Positions 45,548 through 54,130 of a stretch of 64,000 nt of DNA are shown piece after piece; the first letter of the stretch is position 1; the number at the start of each line of letters is the position of its first letter. Under the pieces are notes generated by a model. The model made no database searches. It worked only from the letters and a program-made list of their open reading frames with translations, and was not told the DNA's origin. Position numbers and translations under genes: made by a program. This DNA is from Marinosulfonomonas sp. (GTDB lineage Bacteria > Pseudomonadota > Alphaproteobacteria > Rhodobacterales > Rhodobacteraceae), in the NCBI GenBank assembly GCA_026984915.1, contig JALSRG010000106.1, positions 1-64,000 on the forward strand. Direction: 5' to 3'.

Positions 45548-45591
45548 CCATACGAAATCCATACAAAACCCATACGTTTTCCATATGCACA
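45548..45591. repeat. Four 11-bp-phased repeats just upstream of rimP
   Basis: CCATAC begins at 45548, 45559 and 45570, and CCATAT at 45581, an exact 11-base spacing (on the minus strand GTATGG/ATATGG). The spacer bases are A/T-rich. The array ends 14 bases from the rimP start codon. One repeat per helical turn puts each copy on the same face of the DNA, as for a cooperatively bound regulator; in RNA it would be in the leader. Confidence 0.8.
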
Positions 45592-45613
45592 AAAAAACGG
45601 GCGCGCGGCCCGT
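45591..45613 (-). terminator. Intrinsic terminator after pip, upstream of rimP
   Basis: On the minus strand ACGGGC-CGCGC-GCCCGT is followed by a run of seven T residues. It probably ends the proline iminopeptidase transcript, but since it precedes rimP it also insulates (or attenuates) that operon. Confidence 0.8.
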
Positions 45614-45770
45614 CGATATTTCCCGGTGGAGCGTTGGGGGTGGAGACCAGCGCGCCGCTGTTGAAAGTCATATAGGCGTTTGCCGCCGAGTCTGCAAGGC
45701 CCCGTCTATCACGTTTCCAATCCGGTTCAGGCAGGCGTGGTTTTCCGCGCAGGCAGCAAGGGGCCGGACC

Positions 45771-46760
45771 CTACAGATCCAGTTTCGATCTCAATGAACG
45801 CAGCGCCCGGGTGATTCGCAATAGCTCGGCACTGATGGCGGGCTCTGACAGCGCGTGGCCGGACAGGGGCAGAATCGACAGGTCGGCACGCGACCAGCCC
45901 TCGGCAAGCTGCCACGCCCCGGAGGGTGGACAGATCATGTCAAAGCGTCCCTGAACAATGCTGGCCGGAATATGCGCAATACGGGTTTTTTCCTTTAGAA
46001 TCCAACGGTCACACTCCAGAAACCCACCATTGAAAAAATAGTGGTTTTCCAGTCGGGCAAAGGCGCGGGCATAGTTGGGCGGGCTGCTGCTGATCGCACC
46101 TGTACTGTTGATAGAGGCCAGCGCATTCTCCCAGGCCGCCCAGGCCTGCGAAAATCGCTGCTCCGAGACACGATCCCCGGAAAACAGCCGGCGATGATAC
46201 GCGGCGATCAGATCGTCCTGCTCATCCTTTGGTATCATCTCGGTGAACTTTTCCCAGAGATCCGGCCAGAAGGCCCCCGCGCCGCCGCCATAAAACCATT
46301 GCAATTCTGCCTGCGTCATCAGGAAAACCCCGCGCAACACCAGATAGGCTGTGCGATCCGGATGGGTAATGCCATAAATCAGCGCCAGAGTTGCCCCCCA
46401 ACTGCCCCCGAAAATCACCCAGCGATCAATGTTCAAAACCGTCCGGATCCGCTCCATGTCGGCCACCAGATGCCAGGATGTGTTGTTGTCAACGCTGGCA
46501 AAGGGTTGCGACCGCCCGCAACCGCGCTGGTCAAACAGAACAATCCGATATGTTTCCGGATCAAAAAAGCGGCGCATCATCGGGCTGCACCCGCCACCGG
46601 GGCCACCATGCAGCACGACAACCGGCAGGCCCTTGGGGTTTCCGCACTGCTCTACATAGACGCTGTGGCCGTCTCCGACATCCAGCATCCGTTGGTCAAA
46701 CGGCTCTATTTGCGGATAAAGATGCGCGGCTGCGCTTTTTTGACCTGCGGTTCTGTCCAT
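45771..46760 (-). CDS. pip: Proline iminopeptidase
   Basis: An alpha/beta-hydrolase that releases N-terminal proline from peptides. The 329-residue protein has the oxyanion-hole motif VVLHGGPGGGCSP, FDQRGCGRSQPFA, the nucleophile elbow FGGSWGATLAL, and the C-terminal His in PLSGHALSEP. The start chosen (MDRTAGQKSAAAHLYP) fits the family; the 57 codons open upstream overlap the divergent ubiG promoter and look non-coding. It stands alone, divergent from ubiG, and ends at a terminator. Confidence 0.94.
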   Translation of the reverse strand: MDRTAGQKSAAAHLYPQIEPFDQRMLDVGDGHSVYVEQCGNPKGLPVVVLHGGPGGGCSPMMRRFFDPETYRIVLFDQRGCGRSQPFASVDNNTSWHLVADMERIRTVLNIDRWVIFGGSWGATLALIYGITHPDRTAYLVLRGVFLMTQAELQWFYGGGAGAFWPDLWEKFTEMIPKDEQDDLIAAYHRRLFSGDRVSEQRFSQAWAAWENALASINSTGAISSSPPNYARAFARLENHYFFNGGFLECDRWILKEKTRIAHIPASIVQGRFDMICPPSGAWQLAEGWSRADLSILPLSGHALSEPAISAELLRITRALRSLRSKLDL

Positions 46761-46829
46761 CAATACCCTATATAGCTGAGGAATGCTCCGGGGCGAGAGT
46801 CGCCCCAACAAAAACACATGGAGGCCGAA

Positions 46830-47576
46830 ATGCAAACCACCGAGACGACGATTGATGCTGCCGAGGTGGCGAAATTTGAGGCCATGGCTGCAGAATGGTG
46901 GGATCCGAACGGGAAATTCAAGCCTCTGCATATGCTCAACCCCTGCCGGCTGGACTATATCACCAGCCAGATCGCGGCAGAGTTCGGACGTGATCTGGCG
47001 GCCAACTCTCCTTTCGATGGTTTGCGAATTCTTGATATCGGATGCGGTGGCGGGCTGCTTTCAGAACCCATGGCGCGTCTTGGCGCCACGGTTGTCGGCG
47101 CCGACGCTGCCGAGGGCAATATCCCGGTGGCAGAAATCCATGCGCGGTCGCAGGGGCTGGAAATAGACTATCGCCACTGCACCGCAGAATCACTGGCCGC
47201 TGCCGGGGAACAGTTCGACGTTGTGCTGAACATGGAGGTGATCGAACATGTTGCTGACCCCGCCACCTATCTCTCTGCCTGCCAGCAATTGCTGAAACCC
47301 GGTGGGCTGATGCTGTGTTCAACGCTCAATCGCAACGCCAAAAGCTTTATGGTCGCAATCGTTGGCGCAGAGCACATCATGCGCTGGCTACCCAAAGGCA
47401 CGCATGACTGGCATAAATTCATCACTCCGGACGAGCTGTATGACCTGATTGGAAACGCGGGTCTCTCTCCGGTGGACCGAAAGGGGTTTGTCTTTAATCC
47501 CATCGCATGGTCCTGGTCTCTCTCGGACCGGGATTTATCGGTCAACTATGTGACAGCCAGCGTAAAACGCGCCTAG
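46830..47576 (+). CDS. ubiG: Ubiquinone biosynthesis O-methyltransferase
   Basis: UbiG carries out both O-methylation steps of ubiquinone synthesis using S-adenosylmethionine. The 248 residues include [24 protein letters not shown], the SAM motif [20 protein letters not shown], and [11 protein letters not shown], all typical. The ATG at 46830 has GGAGG five bases upstream; that same GGAGG begins inside an earlier in-frame ATG (46818), so the later start is favoured. It is divergent from pip, and converges with and overlaps the MarR gene by four bases. Confidence 0.95.
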   Translation: MQTTETTIDAAEVAKFEAMAAEWWDPNGKFKPLHMLNPCRLDYITSQIAAEFGRDLAANSPFDGLRILDIGCGGGLLSEPMARLGATVVGADAAEGNIPVAEIHARSQGLEIDYRHCTAESLAAAGEQFDVVLNMEVIEHVADPATYLSACQQLLKPGGLMLCSTLNRNAKSFMVAIVGAEHIMRWLPKGTHDWHKFITPDELYDLIGNAGLSPVDRKGFVFNPIAWSWSLSDRDLSVNYVTASVKRA

Positions 47577-48016
47577 TCGCCTTCATCCAACCGGGCGCGA
47601 AGCTCTCGTAAAACCGGCAGGACGGCACGTACTTTCTCACTGCCCAGCGTTTCAACGGCTGCGGAAATCACCGGCGTTATCGCCTTTAGCGCCACATCGC
47701 GGGCCACCCGCCCGGACGGGCTGATTGTTATCAGCTTGCGCCGCGCATCTTCCCAATCCGGGCGGATATGGATGTGGCCGGCCCATTCCAGTTTGGCCAG
47801 TGTGTTGGTCATTGCCCCACGTGTTACATGAAATGTTGCGGCCAACTGGGCCGGACTGCGTTCGCCGTTCACATGTGCCAAATGGTTAAGCACGGAAAAA
47901 TGCGAAAGCTCCATACCTTTTGGCAATGCTTTGCTCAGCCGGTTTCGGGCCAGTTGGTCTGCCATGAAGATTTCGCCAAACAGCGCCACGGCAAGCGATT
48001 CGTTTTGTTCCGACAT
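47573..48016 (-). CDS. MarR-family transcriptional regulator
   Basis: A 147-residue winged-helix regulator. The DNA-binding region ([43 protein letters not shown]-type, residues 40-85) and the wing ([17 protein letters not shown]) are clear. It begins directly after the stop of the nitrilase-family gene (TGAATG, no spacer), so both are made from the same message. The effector is unknown; MarR proteins commonly sense phenolic compounds or thiol stress. Confidence 0.9.
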   Translation of the reverse strand: MSEQNESLAVALFGEIFMADQLARNRLSKALPKGMELSHFSVLNHLAHVNGERSPAQLAATFHVTRGAMTNTLAKLEWAGHIHIRPDWEDARRKLITISPSGRVARDVALKAITPVISAAVETLGSEKVRAVLPVLRELRARLDEGD

Positions 48017-48850
48017 TCAGGGCCCCTCAAAAATACGGTCGTGCGACAGAGACGGAATCTTCCTGCGGCAGGCGGCCACCTGCGCCAGATCAAGATCAAC
48101 CACTGTTATGCCAGGCGTGTTGCCAGCGTCCGCCAGAATTTCACCCCAGGGCGAAACGGCCAGCGAATGGCCATATGTCTTGCGGGCCCGGCCGATACTC
48201 GCCGCATGTTCGCCACATTGGGCCGGCGCCAACATGAAACATCCGGTTTCAATGGCGCGGGCACGCAAAAGAACATGCCAGTGTGCAGCACCGGTAATCG
48301 GGGAAAACGCTGCCGGCCCGGTCAGGATTTCAGCCCCCGCCTTGGCCAAGGTGCGATGCAGATCGGCAAACCGCAGATCATAACAGATTGTCATGCCGAT
48401 ACTGCCAAGGGATGTCTCGGCCACCACAGCCCTGTCACCCGGTCTGTAACCCTCTGATTCACGATAGGTTTCACTGGGTGAAATCTCGACATCGAACATA
48501 TGGATTTTGTCATATCGTACAATTATCGTGCCCTGGGGCGATATCAGGAACGACCGGTTGGCAAATCGTCCGTCCTTGTCACGGGTTTTCAGCGCCAGGG
48601 ATCCGATCAGCACCCAGACCCCCAATGTGCGGGCCTCTTGCCGGATGGCTGACAGCGTCTGATCCTTGTCCTCGCGCTCTAGAACATCCTGCTGATGTCT
48701 GCGGCTGTCAGACACGCAGTTTGTCACCTCTGGCGTCAGGATAAAGCTGGCCCCTTCGGAGGCCGCCTGCCGAAGATACCGCACCGTGACCGGCAGATTT
48801 CTGTCAGGCCGATCCGAGGAATTCAGTTGGATCAGAGCCGCACGCAGCAT
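48017..48850 (-). CDS. Nitrilase-superfamily amidohydrolase
   Basis: A 277-residue carbon-nitrogen hydrolase with the catalytic triad in order: Glu in LTPEVTNCV, Lys in VRYDKIHMFDV, and Cys in MTICYDLRFADL. The closest functional match by motif is the Nit1/deaminated-glutathione amidase group (FDVEISPSETYRESEGYRPG), which repairs a by-product of transaminases acting on glutathione. This fits the glutaredoxin gene two bases upstream. Other omega-amidase activity is possible. Confidence 0.9.
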   Translation of the reverse strand: MLRAALIQLNSSDRPDRNLPVTVRYLRQAASEGASFILTPEVTNCVSDSRRHQQDVLEREDKDQTLSAIRQEARTLGVWVLIGSLALKTRDKDGRFANRSFLISPQGTIIVRYDKIHMFDVEISPSETYRESEGYRPGDRAVVAETSLGSIGMTICYDLRFADLHRTLAKAGAEILTGPAAFSPITGAAHWHVLLRARAIETGCFMLAPAQCGEHAASIGRARKTYGHSLAVSPWGEILADAGNTPGITVVDLDLAQVAACRRKIPSLSHDRIFEGP

Positions 48851-48852
48851 GT

Positions 48853-49110
48853 TTACGCTGCCAGCAGCGGATCAAGCTTGCCTTGCCGGTCCAGTGTGCT
48901 CAATTCGTCATAGCCGCCAATATGGGTGTCACCGACAAAGATTTGCGGAACGGTATAACCGCCATTGGCACGCGCCAGCATGATCTGACGCTGTTCCGGA
49001 TCGCGTGACACGTCGATTTCGGTAAATGTCACACCTTTTTCGGTCAACAGCCGTTTGGCCGCCAGACAATATCCGCAAAATGGCGTGGTATAGATTTCAA
49101 TGGTTTTCAT
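48853..49110 (-). CDS. grxC: Glutaredoxin 3
   Basis: An 85-residue dithiol glutaredoxin. The active site is TTPFCGYCLAAKRLL, and the glutathione site includes GGYTVPQIFVGDTHIGGYDEL, with the cis-Pro in TVPQ. It reduces disulfides using glutathione. The ATG giving MKTIEIYTTPF is used; a start three codons earlier is also possible. It is in an apparent operon: comF (38 bases upstream), grxC, nitrilase-family gene, marR. Confidence 0.95.
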   Translation of the reverse strand: MKTIEIYTTPFCGYCLAAKRLLTEKGVTFTEIDVSRDPEQRQIMLARANGGYTVPQIFVGDTHIGGYDELSTLDRQGKLDPLLAA

Positions 49111-49148
49111 CGGGTCCAATCCTGAATGCTGGCTTGTCTTATCAGGAT

Positions 49149-49865
49149 TTATGTATCTTTCGCAACGCGCGCCAGTACCAGGACCGAAACATCACTTGCC
49201 CCGGCAGCCAGGCAGGCCTCGGAGGCCGCCGCCAACGTGGCACCCGAGGTCATGACATCATCAACCAACAGAACCGGGCGGCCTATGACACGATGCCGCC
49301 TGCGCGGCTGAATGCGAATGCTGTCCGCCAGCATGGCAAAGCGTGCATCCCTGCCCAACCCCTCCAGACTCCGTGTGCGCCTGGTGCGCTGTAACAGGTC
49401 CGGGCAAACGGCCCTCTGGGTGATCTTTGCCAACTCTGCCGCCAGCAGGGCAGATTGATTGTAACGCCGCTTCAGCAGGCGCATCCAGTGCAGTGGCACC
49501 GGGGCAATCAGCGAATGCTCCTGCAAAAGATGCTTTGCCGCCTGTGCCATCCAGCCCGCAGCCGGGCGGGCCAGATCCTGCCTGTCACCATGTTTGAAGG
49601 CCAGGACAATCTGGCGCCCTTTTTCACTGTACAGCATGGCCGCGCGGCCCTTGTTCCACGGGCGTGCGGTTGTCATGCACTCGTCGCATAAAACAGTTTC
49701 GCCTGTTTCTTCGCCCATCAGAGGTACACCGCATTTGTCACAAACCAGCCCTGCAATAAATGGCGTGTCCCGCCAGCAGGGTCCGCACAGGCCAAAATCG
49801 TCATCAACCAGCCCGCCACAAGACAGGCATTGCGGGGGATAAAGCATACGAAGAGCACTTTGCAT
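49149..49865 (-). CDS. ComF-family phosphoribosyltransferase-like protein
   Basis: A 238-residue ComF homologue. It has an N-terminal Cys-rich zinc-binding part (PPQCLSCGG, CGPCWRDT, VCDKCGVPLMG, LCDECM) and a C-terminal phosphoribosyltransferase-type domain with PVPLHWMRLLKRRYNQSALLA and the PRPP loop PVLLVDDVMTSGATL. In naturally transformable bacteria ComF helps with uptake of DNA; in most alphaproteobacteria its role is unknown. It is divergent from the methyltransferase-like gene. Confidence 0.92.
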   Translation of the reverse strand: MQSALRMLYPPQCLSCGGLVDDDFGLCGPCWRDTPFIAGLVCDKCGVPLMGEETGETVLCDECMTTARPWNKGRAAMLYSEKGRQIVLAFKHGDRQDLARPAAGWMAQAAKHLLQEHSLIAPVPLHWMRLLKRRYNQSALLAAELAKITQRAVCPDLLQRTRRTRSLEGLGRDARFAMLADSIRIQPRRRHRVIGRPVLLVDDVMTSGATLAAASEACLAAGASDVSVLVLARVAKDT

Positions 49866-49910
49866 TTCCGATCCGGTCTCCTAGTTTGGCTGCATCAACA
49901 GGACCAGCAC

Positions 49911-50759
49911 ATGACACAGCCTCCAAATCTGACCGACTGCACTGCCCTGGCCCGTTTTCGGGCCCGTGCCAAACGGTTGCCCAATCCTGCCCTTTTCCTG
50001 CAGCAGCAGACGGTTGATGAGATTCAGCAAAGACTGAACGAGGTTAACAGGAGGTTTACAAAGCCCGCGGTCGTGACATCTTTTCCGCAACTGTGGCAAC
50101 CGGTCCTGCCAGACGCAAAATTTGTAACTGATGCAGATTGCCTTGATCTTGAAACAGAGGCGCATGATCTGATTATTCACGCCCTTTCCCTGCATTGGGC
50201 GAATGACCCTGTTGGCCAGTTGGTTCAATGCCGGCGGGCCTTGAAACCTGACGGTTTGTTCATATGCGCCACTTTCGGCGGCCAGACACTATCCGAACTG
50301 AGGAGTGCTCTGGCAGAGGCTGAAACGACCCTGACGGGCGGTCTCTCGCCGCGCGTGGTGCCAATGGGGGAAATACGTGACCTGGGTGCATTGTTGCAAC
50401 GCGCCGGGTTTGCCATGCCTGTTGCAGATGTTTTGCCGCAAAAGGTCAGCTATGAATCGCCCTTGCATCTTATGCATGATCTGCGTGCAATGGGTGAAAC
50501 CAATGCGCTGGCCGCACGCCACAAAACCATCCCGCCACGGGACTTGTTCACAGAGGCCGCTCGCCACTATTATCAGCATTATTCCACCCCCGACGGCCGT
50601 ATCTTTGCAACATTTGAAACGGTTTTTCTGACCGGTTGGGCGCCTGACGCAAGCCAGCCGCAGCCTCTGCGCCCCGGATCCGCAAAGGTGCGATTGGCCG
50701 ATGCGCTGAACACCGAGGAAATGCCTCTGCCCGACTCTGCGCCCATTGGGCGCAATTGA
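49911..50759 (+). CDS. Methyltransferase-fold protein lacking the SAM glycine motif
   Basis: A 282-residue protein that resembles BioC/NDUFAF5-like methyltransferases through ARFRARAKRLPNPALFLQQQTVDEIQQRL, LIIHALSLHWANDPVGQLVQCRRALKPDG, and LRAMGETNA. Where a Gly-rich SAM-binding loop should be, it has KPAVVTSFPQLWQPVLPD without the GxGxG. It may have lost methyl transfer or may bind SAM differently; human NDUFAF5 itself is a hydroxylase of complex I. AGGA precedes the ATG. The gene is between comF (divergent) and hemH (52 bases downstream). Confidence 0.82.
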   Translation: MTQPPNLTDCTALARFRARAKRLPNPALFLQQQTVDEIQQRLNEVNRRFTKPAVVTSFPQLWQPVLPDAKFVTDADCLDLETEAHDLIIHALSLHWANDPVGQLVQCRRALKPDGLFICATFGGQTLSELRSALAEAETTLTGGLSPRVVPMGEIRDLGALLQRAGFAMPVADVLPQKVSYESPLHLMHDLRAMGETNALAARHKTIPPRDLFTEAARHYYQHYSTPDGRIFATFETVFLTGWAPDASQPQPLRPGSAKVRLADALNTEEMPLPDSAPIGRN

Positions 50760-50811
50760 AGGCCGGGAAAAACCTGCTATCAGAACATCAACGCAGCACA
50801 GGGCCAGTCCA

Positions 50812-51843
50812 ATGACAGCAAAACCTGACAATCACCCGACAATACCCGAGGAAAAGGTCGGGGTTCTGATTGCCAACCTCGGCACGCCAGACGGCTATGA
50901 CTACTGGTCCATGCGCCGCTATCTGAATGAATTCTTGTCCGACAAGCGGGTAATAGACTACCCGTCCTGGAAATGGCAGCCACTGTTGCAACTGATCATC
51001 CTGACCAAACGGCCATTTTCATCGGGTGCTGCCTATAAAAGCATCTGGAACGAGGATGCTGGCGAAAGCCCGCTCATGACCATCACAAAAGCTCAGACCG
51101 CCGCGTTAAATCAGGCTCTGACAAAGCGTTATGGTGAAAAAGTGATGATAGATTTCTGTATGCGTTACGGCAATCCGTCAACAGAATCCAAGGTCCGGAA
51201 CATGATCCGGTCCGGATGTACAAAAATTGTATTTCTGCCCCTGTATCCTCAATACGCCGGCGCAACCACCGCAACAGCAAATGACGCGTTTTTCAAAGCA
51301 CTGGCAAAGGAAAAATGGCAACCATCCGTCCGGACCATTACATCCTATTTTGACCACCCTCTTTATATAGACGCGTTGGCACAATCGGTTGAATCAGCCT
51401 ACGCGGCGATGAACAGCAAGCCGGATGTGCTGGTTGTCTCGTACCACGGGATGCCAGAACGCTACCTGACAGAGGGCGATCCGTATCACTGCCAGTGTCA
51501 GAAAACATCTCGACTTTTGCGGGAACGGCTGGGCTGGTCCGAAGATCAGATGATAACAACCTTTCAATCCAAATTCGGGCCCGAGGAATGGCTTCAGCCC
51601 TATACGGTTGAAGAGGTCGCGCGGCTGGCCCAGGCTGGAAAAACAAAAATCGCGGTTATTGCTCCGGCCTTTGCTGCCGACTGCATAGAAACCCTGGAAG
51701 AAATAAATGAGGAAATCGGGGATTCATTCAAGGCTGCTGGCGGGCAGGAATTCACCTATATACCATGCCTTAACGACAATCCGGCCCATATATCCGCCCT
51801 GGCAGCCATTCTTGACGAAAATCTGGATGGCTGGCTGACGTGA
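50812..51843 (+). CDS. hemH: Ferrochelatase
   Basis: Inserts iron into protoporphyrin IX, the last step of haem synthesis, at the cytoplasmic face of the inner membrane. The 343 residues contain VLIANLGTPDGYDYWSMRRYL, the catalytic-His segment LVVSYHGMPERYL, then the typical DPYHCQCQKTSRLL and IAPAFAADCIETLEE. The Cys residues of DPYHCQCQ recall alphaproteobacterial ferrochelatases reported to carry an iron-sulfur cluster. It follows the methyltransferase-like gene and converges on a small membrane-protein gene. Confidence 0.96.
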   Translation: MTAKPDNHPTIPEEKVGVLIANLGTPDGYDYWSMRRYLNEFLSDKRVIDYPSWKWQPLLQLIILTKRPFSSGAAYKSIWNEDAGESPLMTITKAQTAALNQALTKRYGEKVMIDFCMRYGNPSTESKVRNMIRSGCTKIVFLPLYPQYAGATTATANDAFFKALAKEKWQPSVRTITSYFDHPLYIDALAQSVESAYAAMNSKPDVLVVSYHGMPERYLTEGDPYHCQCQKTSRLLRERLGWSEDQMITTFQSKFGPEEWLQPYTVEEVARLAQAGKTKIAVIAPAFAADCIETLEEINEEIGDSFKAAGGQEFTYIPCLNDNPAHISALAAILDENLDGWLT

Positions 51844-51856
51844 TATGCCACCACGG

Positions 51857-51884
51857 AAAAGGGCGGTGAAATCTATCACCGCCC
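51857..51884 (-). terminator. Hairpin between hemH and the small membrane gene
   Basis: GGGCGGTGA and TCACCGCCC form a 9-bp stem with loop AATCTA (plus-strand view). On the minus strand the hairpin is followed by TTTT, so it most likely ends the 61-residue gene; it could also slow hemH transcription. Confidence 0.7.
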
Positions 51885-51908
51885 CAAACTATTCTGTGCT
51901 GATAAAGC

Positions 51909-52094
51909 TTAGTTGCTTGCGGCAGCTGCCAGCAGAACAACCAGGAACAGCGGAATCAACAGACCACTGCCGGACGAAGAAGAACCGGTATCTTCAACGA
52001 TAACTTCTTCTTCCATGACCGGCGGTGCCATGCTACCGGCAAATGCGGTTGATGCGGCGAGTGTAATTGCAGCAGCTAGTGCGATCTTTTTCAT
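51909..52094 (-). CDS. Small secreted/membrane protein next to hemH
   Basis: A 61-residue protein with a signal peptide (MKKIALAAAITLAASTAFAG), a short acidic segment (MEEEVIVEDTG), a Ser/Gly linker and a C-terminal hydrophobic helix (LLIPLFLVVLLAAAA) ending in SN. The layout is that of a small protein anchored with the acidic part in the periplasm. GGAG precedes the ATG. I recall similar short proteins beside hemH in roseobacters, sometimes wrongly labelled ferrochelatase, but have not checked. Function unknown. Confidence 0.8.
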   Translation of the reverse strand: MKKIALAAAITLAASTAFAGSMAPPVMEEEVIVEDTGSSSSGSGLLIPLFLVVLLAAAASN

Positions 52095-52236
52095 TGTATT
52101 CTCCAGTTTTTGCCTGTCGTAATAATGAGGACAACGGCAGACACCCAAGACTGTACCTCGTAGGGATCTATAAGCAGGAAAATCCCTGAAATGCAAATCC
52201 TACCTACGATGGCCCCGCCAGATCAGCAAAATGTCG

Positions 52237-52833
52237 TCAAATTAGCAACACTTGCGTGCCGACTTTTGCCAGCCCGAACAGCTCTTTGATATTTTCGTTA
52301 TAGAGCCCGATGCAGCCGTTTGAGGACCGGCGGCCAATTTTGCGTGTGTCCTGCGTGCCGTGAATGCGGTAAAATTTCCATGACAGGTAAAGCGCGTGCG
52401 TCCCCAGCGGGTTTTCCGGGCCCGGCGGGATGAAGTCAGGCCACTCGGGGTTACGCTTTTTCATGGCTGGAGTAGGCGCCCAACTGGGGCCTTTCACCTT
52501 GCGGACAACCTTTGTCCGCCCTCGGCGTGTCAGATCCTCGGTCAGCGGCACACTTGTCGGGTAAAGCTTGTAGATGCTTTGGTCTTCCGACCAGAAATGC
52601 AATGCGCGTGATGTGGTATCGACCAGAATGGCACCATTTTTCAGATTTGAAAAATACGGTTGCCAACGCAACGAACGAAAACTGGAAATGTTGTGCCGCA
52701 CGGCGTGAGAAAGATCCTTCTCCATCTCTGTCGTGCTTTCTGCAAGGGCGGGCGTTGAAAGCGCGCCCAATGCTGCAGCCGTTCCGCCCAGAAACAACCG
52801 ACGATCCATTTTTCTGGAAATATGGTCACTCAT
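52237..52833 (-). CDS. L,D-transpeptidase (YkuD fold), Tat-type signal
   Basis: A 198-residue exported protein of the YkuD family, which makes 3-3 cross-links in peptidoglycan or attaches proteins to it. The signal peptide has a twin-arginine motif (KMDRRLFLGGTAAALG). The catalytic region reads YRIHGTQDTRKIGRRSSNGCIGLYN, containing the conserved HG and SxGC. GGAGAG precedes the ATG used; an upstream ATG adds seven codons. It is isolated between the small membrane gene and the CAP lipoprotein gene. Confidence 0.9.
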   Translation of the reverse strand: MSDHISRKMDRRLFLGGTAAALGALSTPALAESTTEMEKDLSHAVRHNISSFRSLRWQPYFSNLKNGAILVDTTSRALHFWSEDQSIYKLYPTSVPLTEDLTRRGRTKVVRKVKGPSWAPTPAMKKRNPEWPDFIPPGPENPLGTHALYLSWKFYRIHGTQDTRKIGRRSSNGCIGLYNENIKELFGLAKVGTQVLLI

Positions 52834-53003
52834 ATCTCTCTCTCCTACTCTCATTCTGAACCTGATTTCCTGTTATATATGGCGCGAAAGCCTCAGTCGC
52901 AAATCAAACTGATGAAATTTCCTTTAATTCATGGCAAGTGGGTTTGATCCGCAACGCGGATCACTATAGAGGGGTCTCGATATCAAACTTGGATGGGTCT
53001 TAA

Positions 53004-53528
53004 ATGAAACGACTGTTTATACTGGCCTTTACGGCCCTGTTTGCACTTTCCGCCTGTGAAACCGGCACCAGCGGCCCGCGTACAGGCCCGGATGGCAAAC
53101 CGCTGCCAAAGGTCTACAGAATTTCAAATGCAAACAAGGCCAAGATTCAGTATCGCATGCTTGATTCGGTAAATGCGTTGCGGCAGGCCGCCGGCTTGCG
53201 TCCTTTACAGTTGAATGCGCAGTTGAATGCCGCGGCGGCCACACATTCACGCGACATGTCGGTCCAGAACAGACCGTGGCATTTCGGTTCTGACGGCTCC
53301 TCTCCTCTGCTGCGCGTGCAGCGCACCGGCTATCCGGGTACGTTTCTTGGTGAAGACATTTCGGAAACCTATGAAACCGAGCTTGAAACACTTGCCGCAT
53401 GGATGGAGGAAAAAGGCACGCGTGATGTCATTCTGGATCCGAATGCAACCGATATGGGATTTTCCTGGTATCAGGAGCCAAATGGCAAGATTTGGTGGAC
53501 GCTTGTAACTGGCGGGACCCGGGCCTGA
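53004..53528 (+). CDS. CAP-domain (SCP/PR1-like) lipoprotein
   Basis: A 174-residue lipoprotein: signal peptide with lipobox ALSAC, then a linker with GTSGPRTGPDGKPL, and a CAP domain with DSVNALRQAAGLRPLQLNAQLNAAAATHSRDM, RPWHFGSDGSSPLLRVQRTGY, and GENI-like LGEDISETYE. Bacterial CAP proteins are secreted or surface-tethered and mostly of unknown role. It would be anchored in a membrane facing the periplasm. It stands between two YkuD-type genes and converges with the second. Confidence 0.9.
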   Translation: MKRLFILAFTALFALSACETGTSGPRTGPDGKPLPKVYRISNANKAKIQYRMLDSVNALRQAAGLRPLQLNAQLNAAAATHSRDMSVQNRPWHFGSDGSSPLLRVQRTGYPGTFLGEDISETYETELETLAAWMEEKGTRDVILDPNATDMGFSWYQEPNGKIWWTLVTGGTRA

Positions 53529-53561
53529 TCGGGTACGGACAACCCTATCTCAGGCAAATAA

Positions 53562-54068
53562 TCACGGCTGTATAAGGATAGGTGTTCCGTCTTTAACCAT
53601 GGCGTAAATGTCCCGTATTTCCTTGTTAGAGACTGAAATACAGCCCCAAGTCCAATCTGGTCCGCTTTTGTCGATCGGTCGCCGCCCGCCGTGAATAAAG
53701 ATGTCTCCGCCCGGATCTTTGCCCAGCGCCCTTGCAACTTCTATGTCTTTCTCGTTCGGGTATGAAATACCAAGGGAAAGATAGAAACTGCTGTTTGGAT
53801 TGCGCCGGTCAATGATGTACTCACCTTCCGGCGTTCTGCCGTCGCCTTCTTCCACTTTGTGTCCAACGGGGGCAAACCCGAGATCGATTTTATAAGACTT
53901 CAAAACCCTGTTGTCGTTCAAAAGGTATAACCGCCGGTCTGCCTTTTTGATTACGACCCTTGTGACCTCCGGCCCGTTATAGGTTTTGAACTTGGGCGAA
54001 CAAGCGCCAAGAACCGCCATCAGTGCTATGATCAAGGTAAATTTTACTGCCCGCATCCCAATGCCCAT
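53562..54068 (-). CDS. L,D-transpeptidase-like lipoprotein (YkuD fold)
   Basis: A 168-residue protein with a lipobox (LMAVLGACSPK) after its signal peptide, then a YkuD domain: VTRVVIKKADRRLYLLNDNRVLKSYKI, TPEGEYIIDRRNPNSSF, the His motif DIFIHGGRRP, and the Cys motif WGCISVSNKEI. This short, lipid-anchored form is related to E. coli YafK-type amidase/transpeptidase proteins. Two ATG codons (54068 and 54056) are possible starts. It lies downstream of rlmD on the same strand with a 62-base gap. Confidence 0.9.
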   Translation of the reverse strand: MGIGMRAVKFTLIIALMAVLGACSPKFKTYNGPEVTRVVIKKADRRLYLLNDNRVLKSYKIDLGFAPVGHKVEEGDGRTPEGEYIIDRRNPNSSFYLSLGISYPNEKDIEVARALGKDPGGDIFIHGGRRPIDKSGPDWTWGCISVSNKEIRDIYAMVKDGTPILIQP

Positions 54069-54130
54069 ACATTTTTCTTTTGCCTGTTTTACACCAATCT
54101 CCTGTTTGCGAAAAGGCCGGAAAAGCCGCG

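Noticed and set aside
46761-46931. 57-codon N-terminal extension of the proline iminopeptidase
   Set aside because: It runs through the divergent ubiG start region and its sequence is unlike the family; the internal ATG gives the normal N-terminus.
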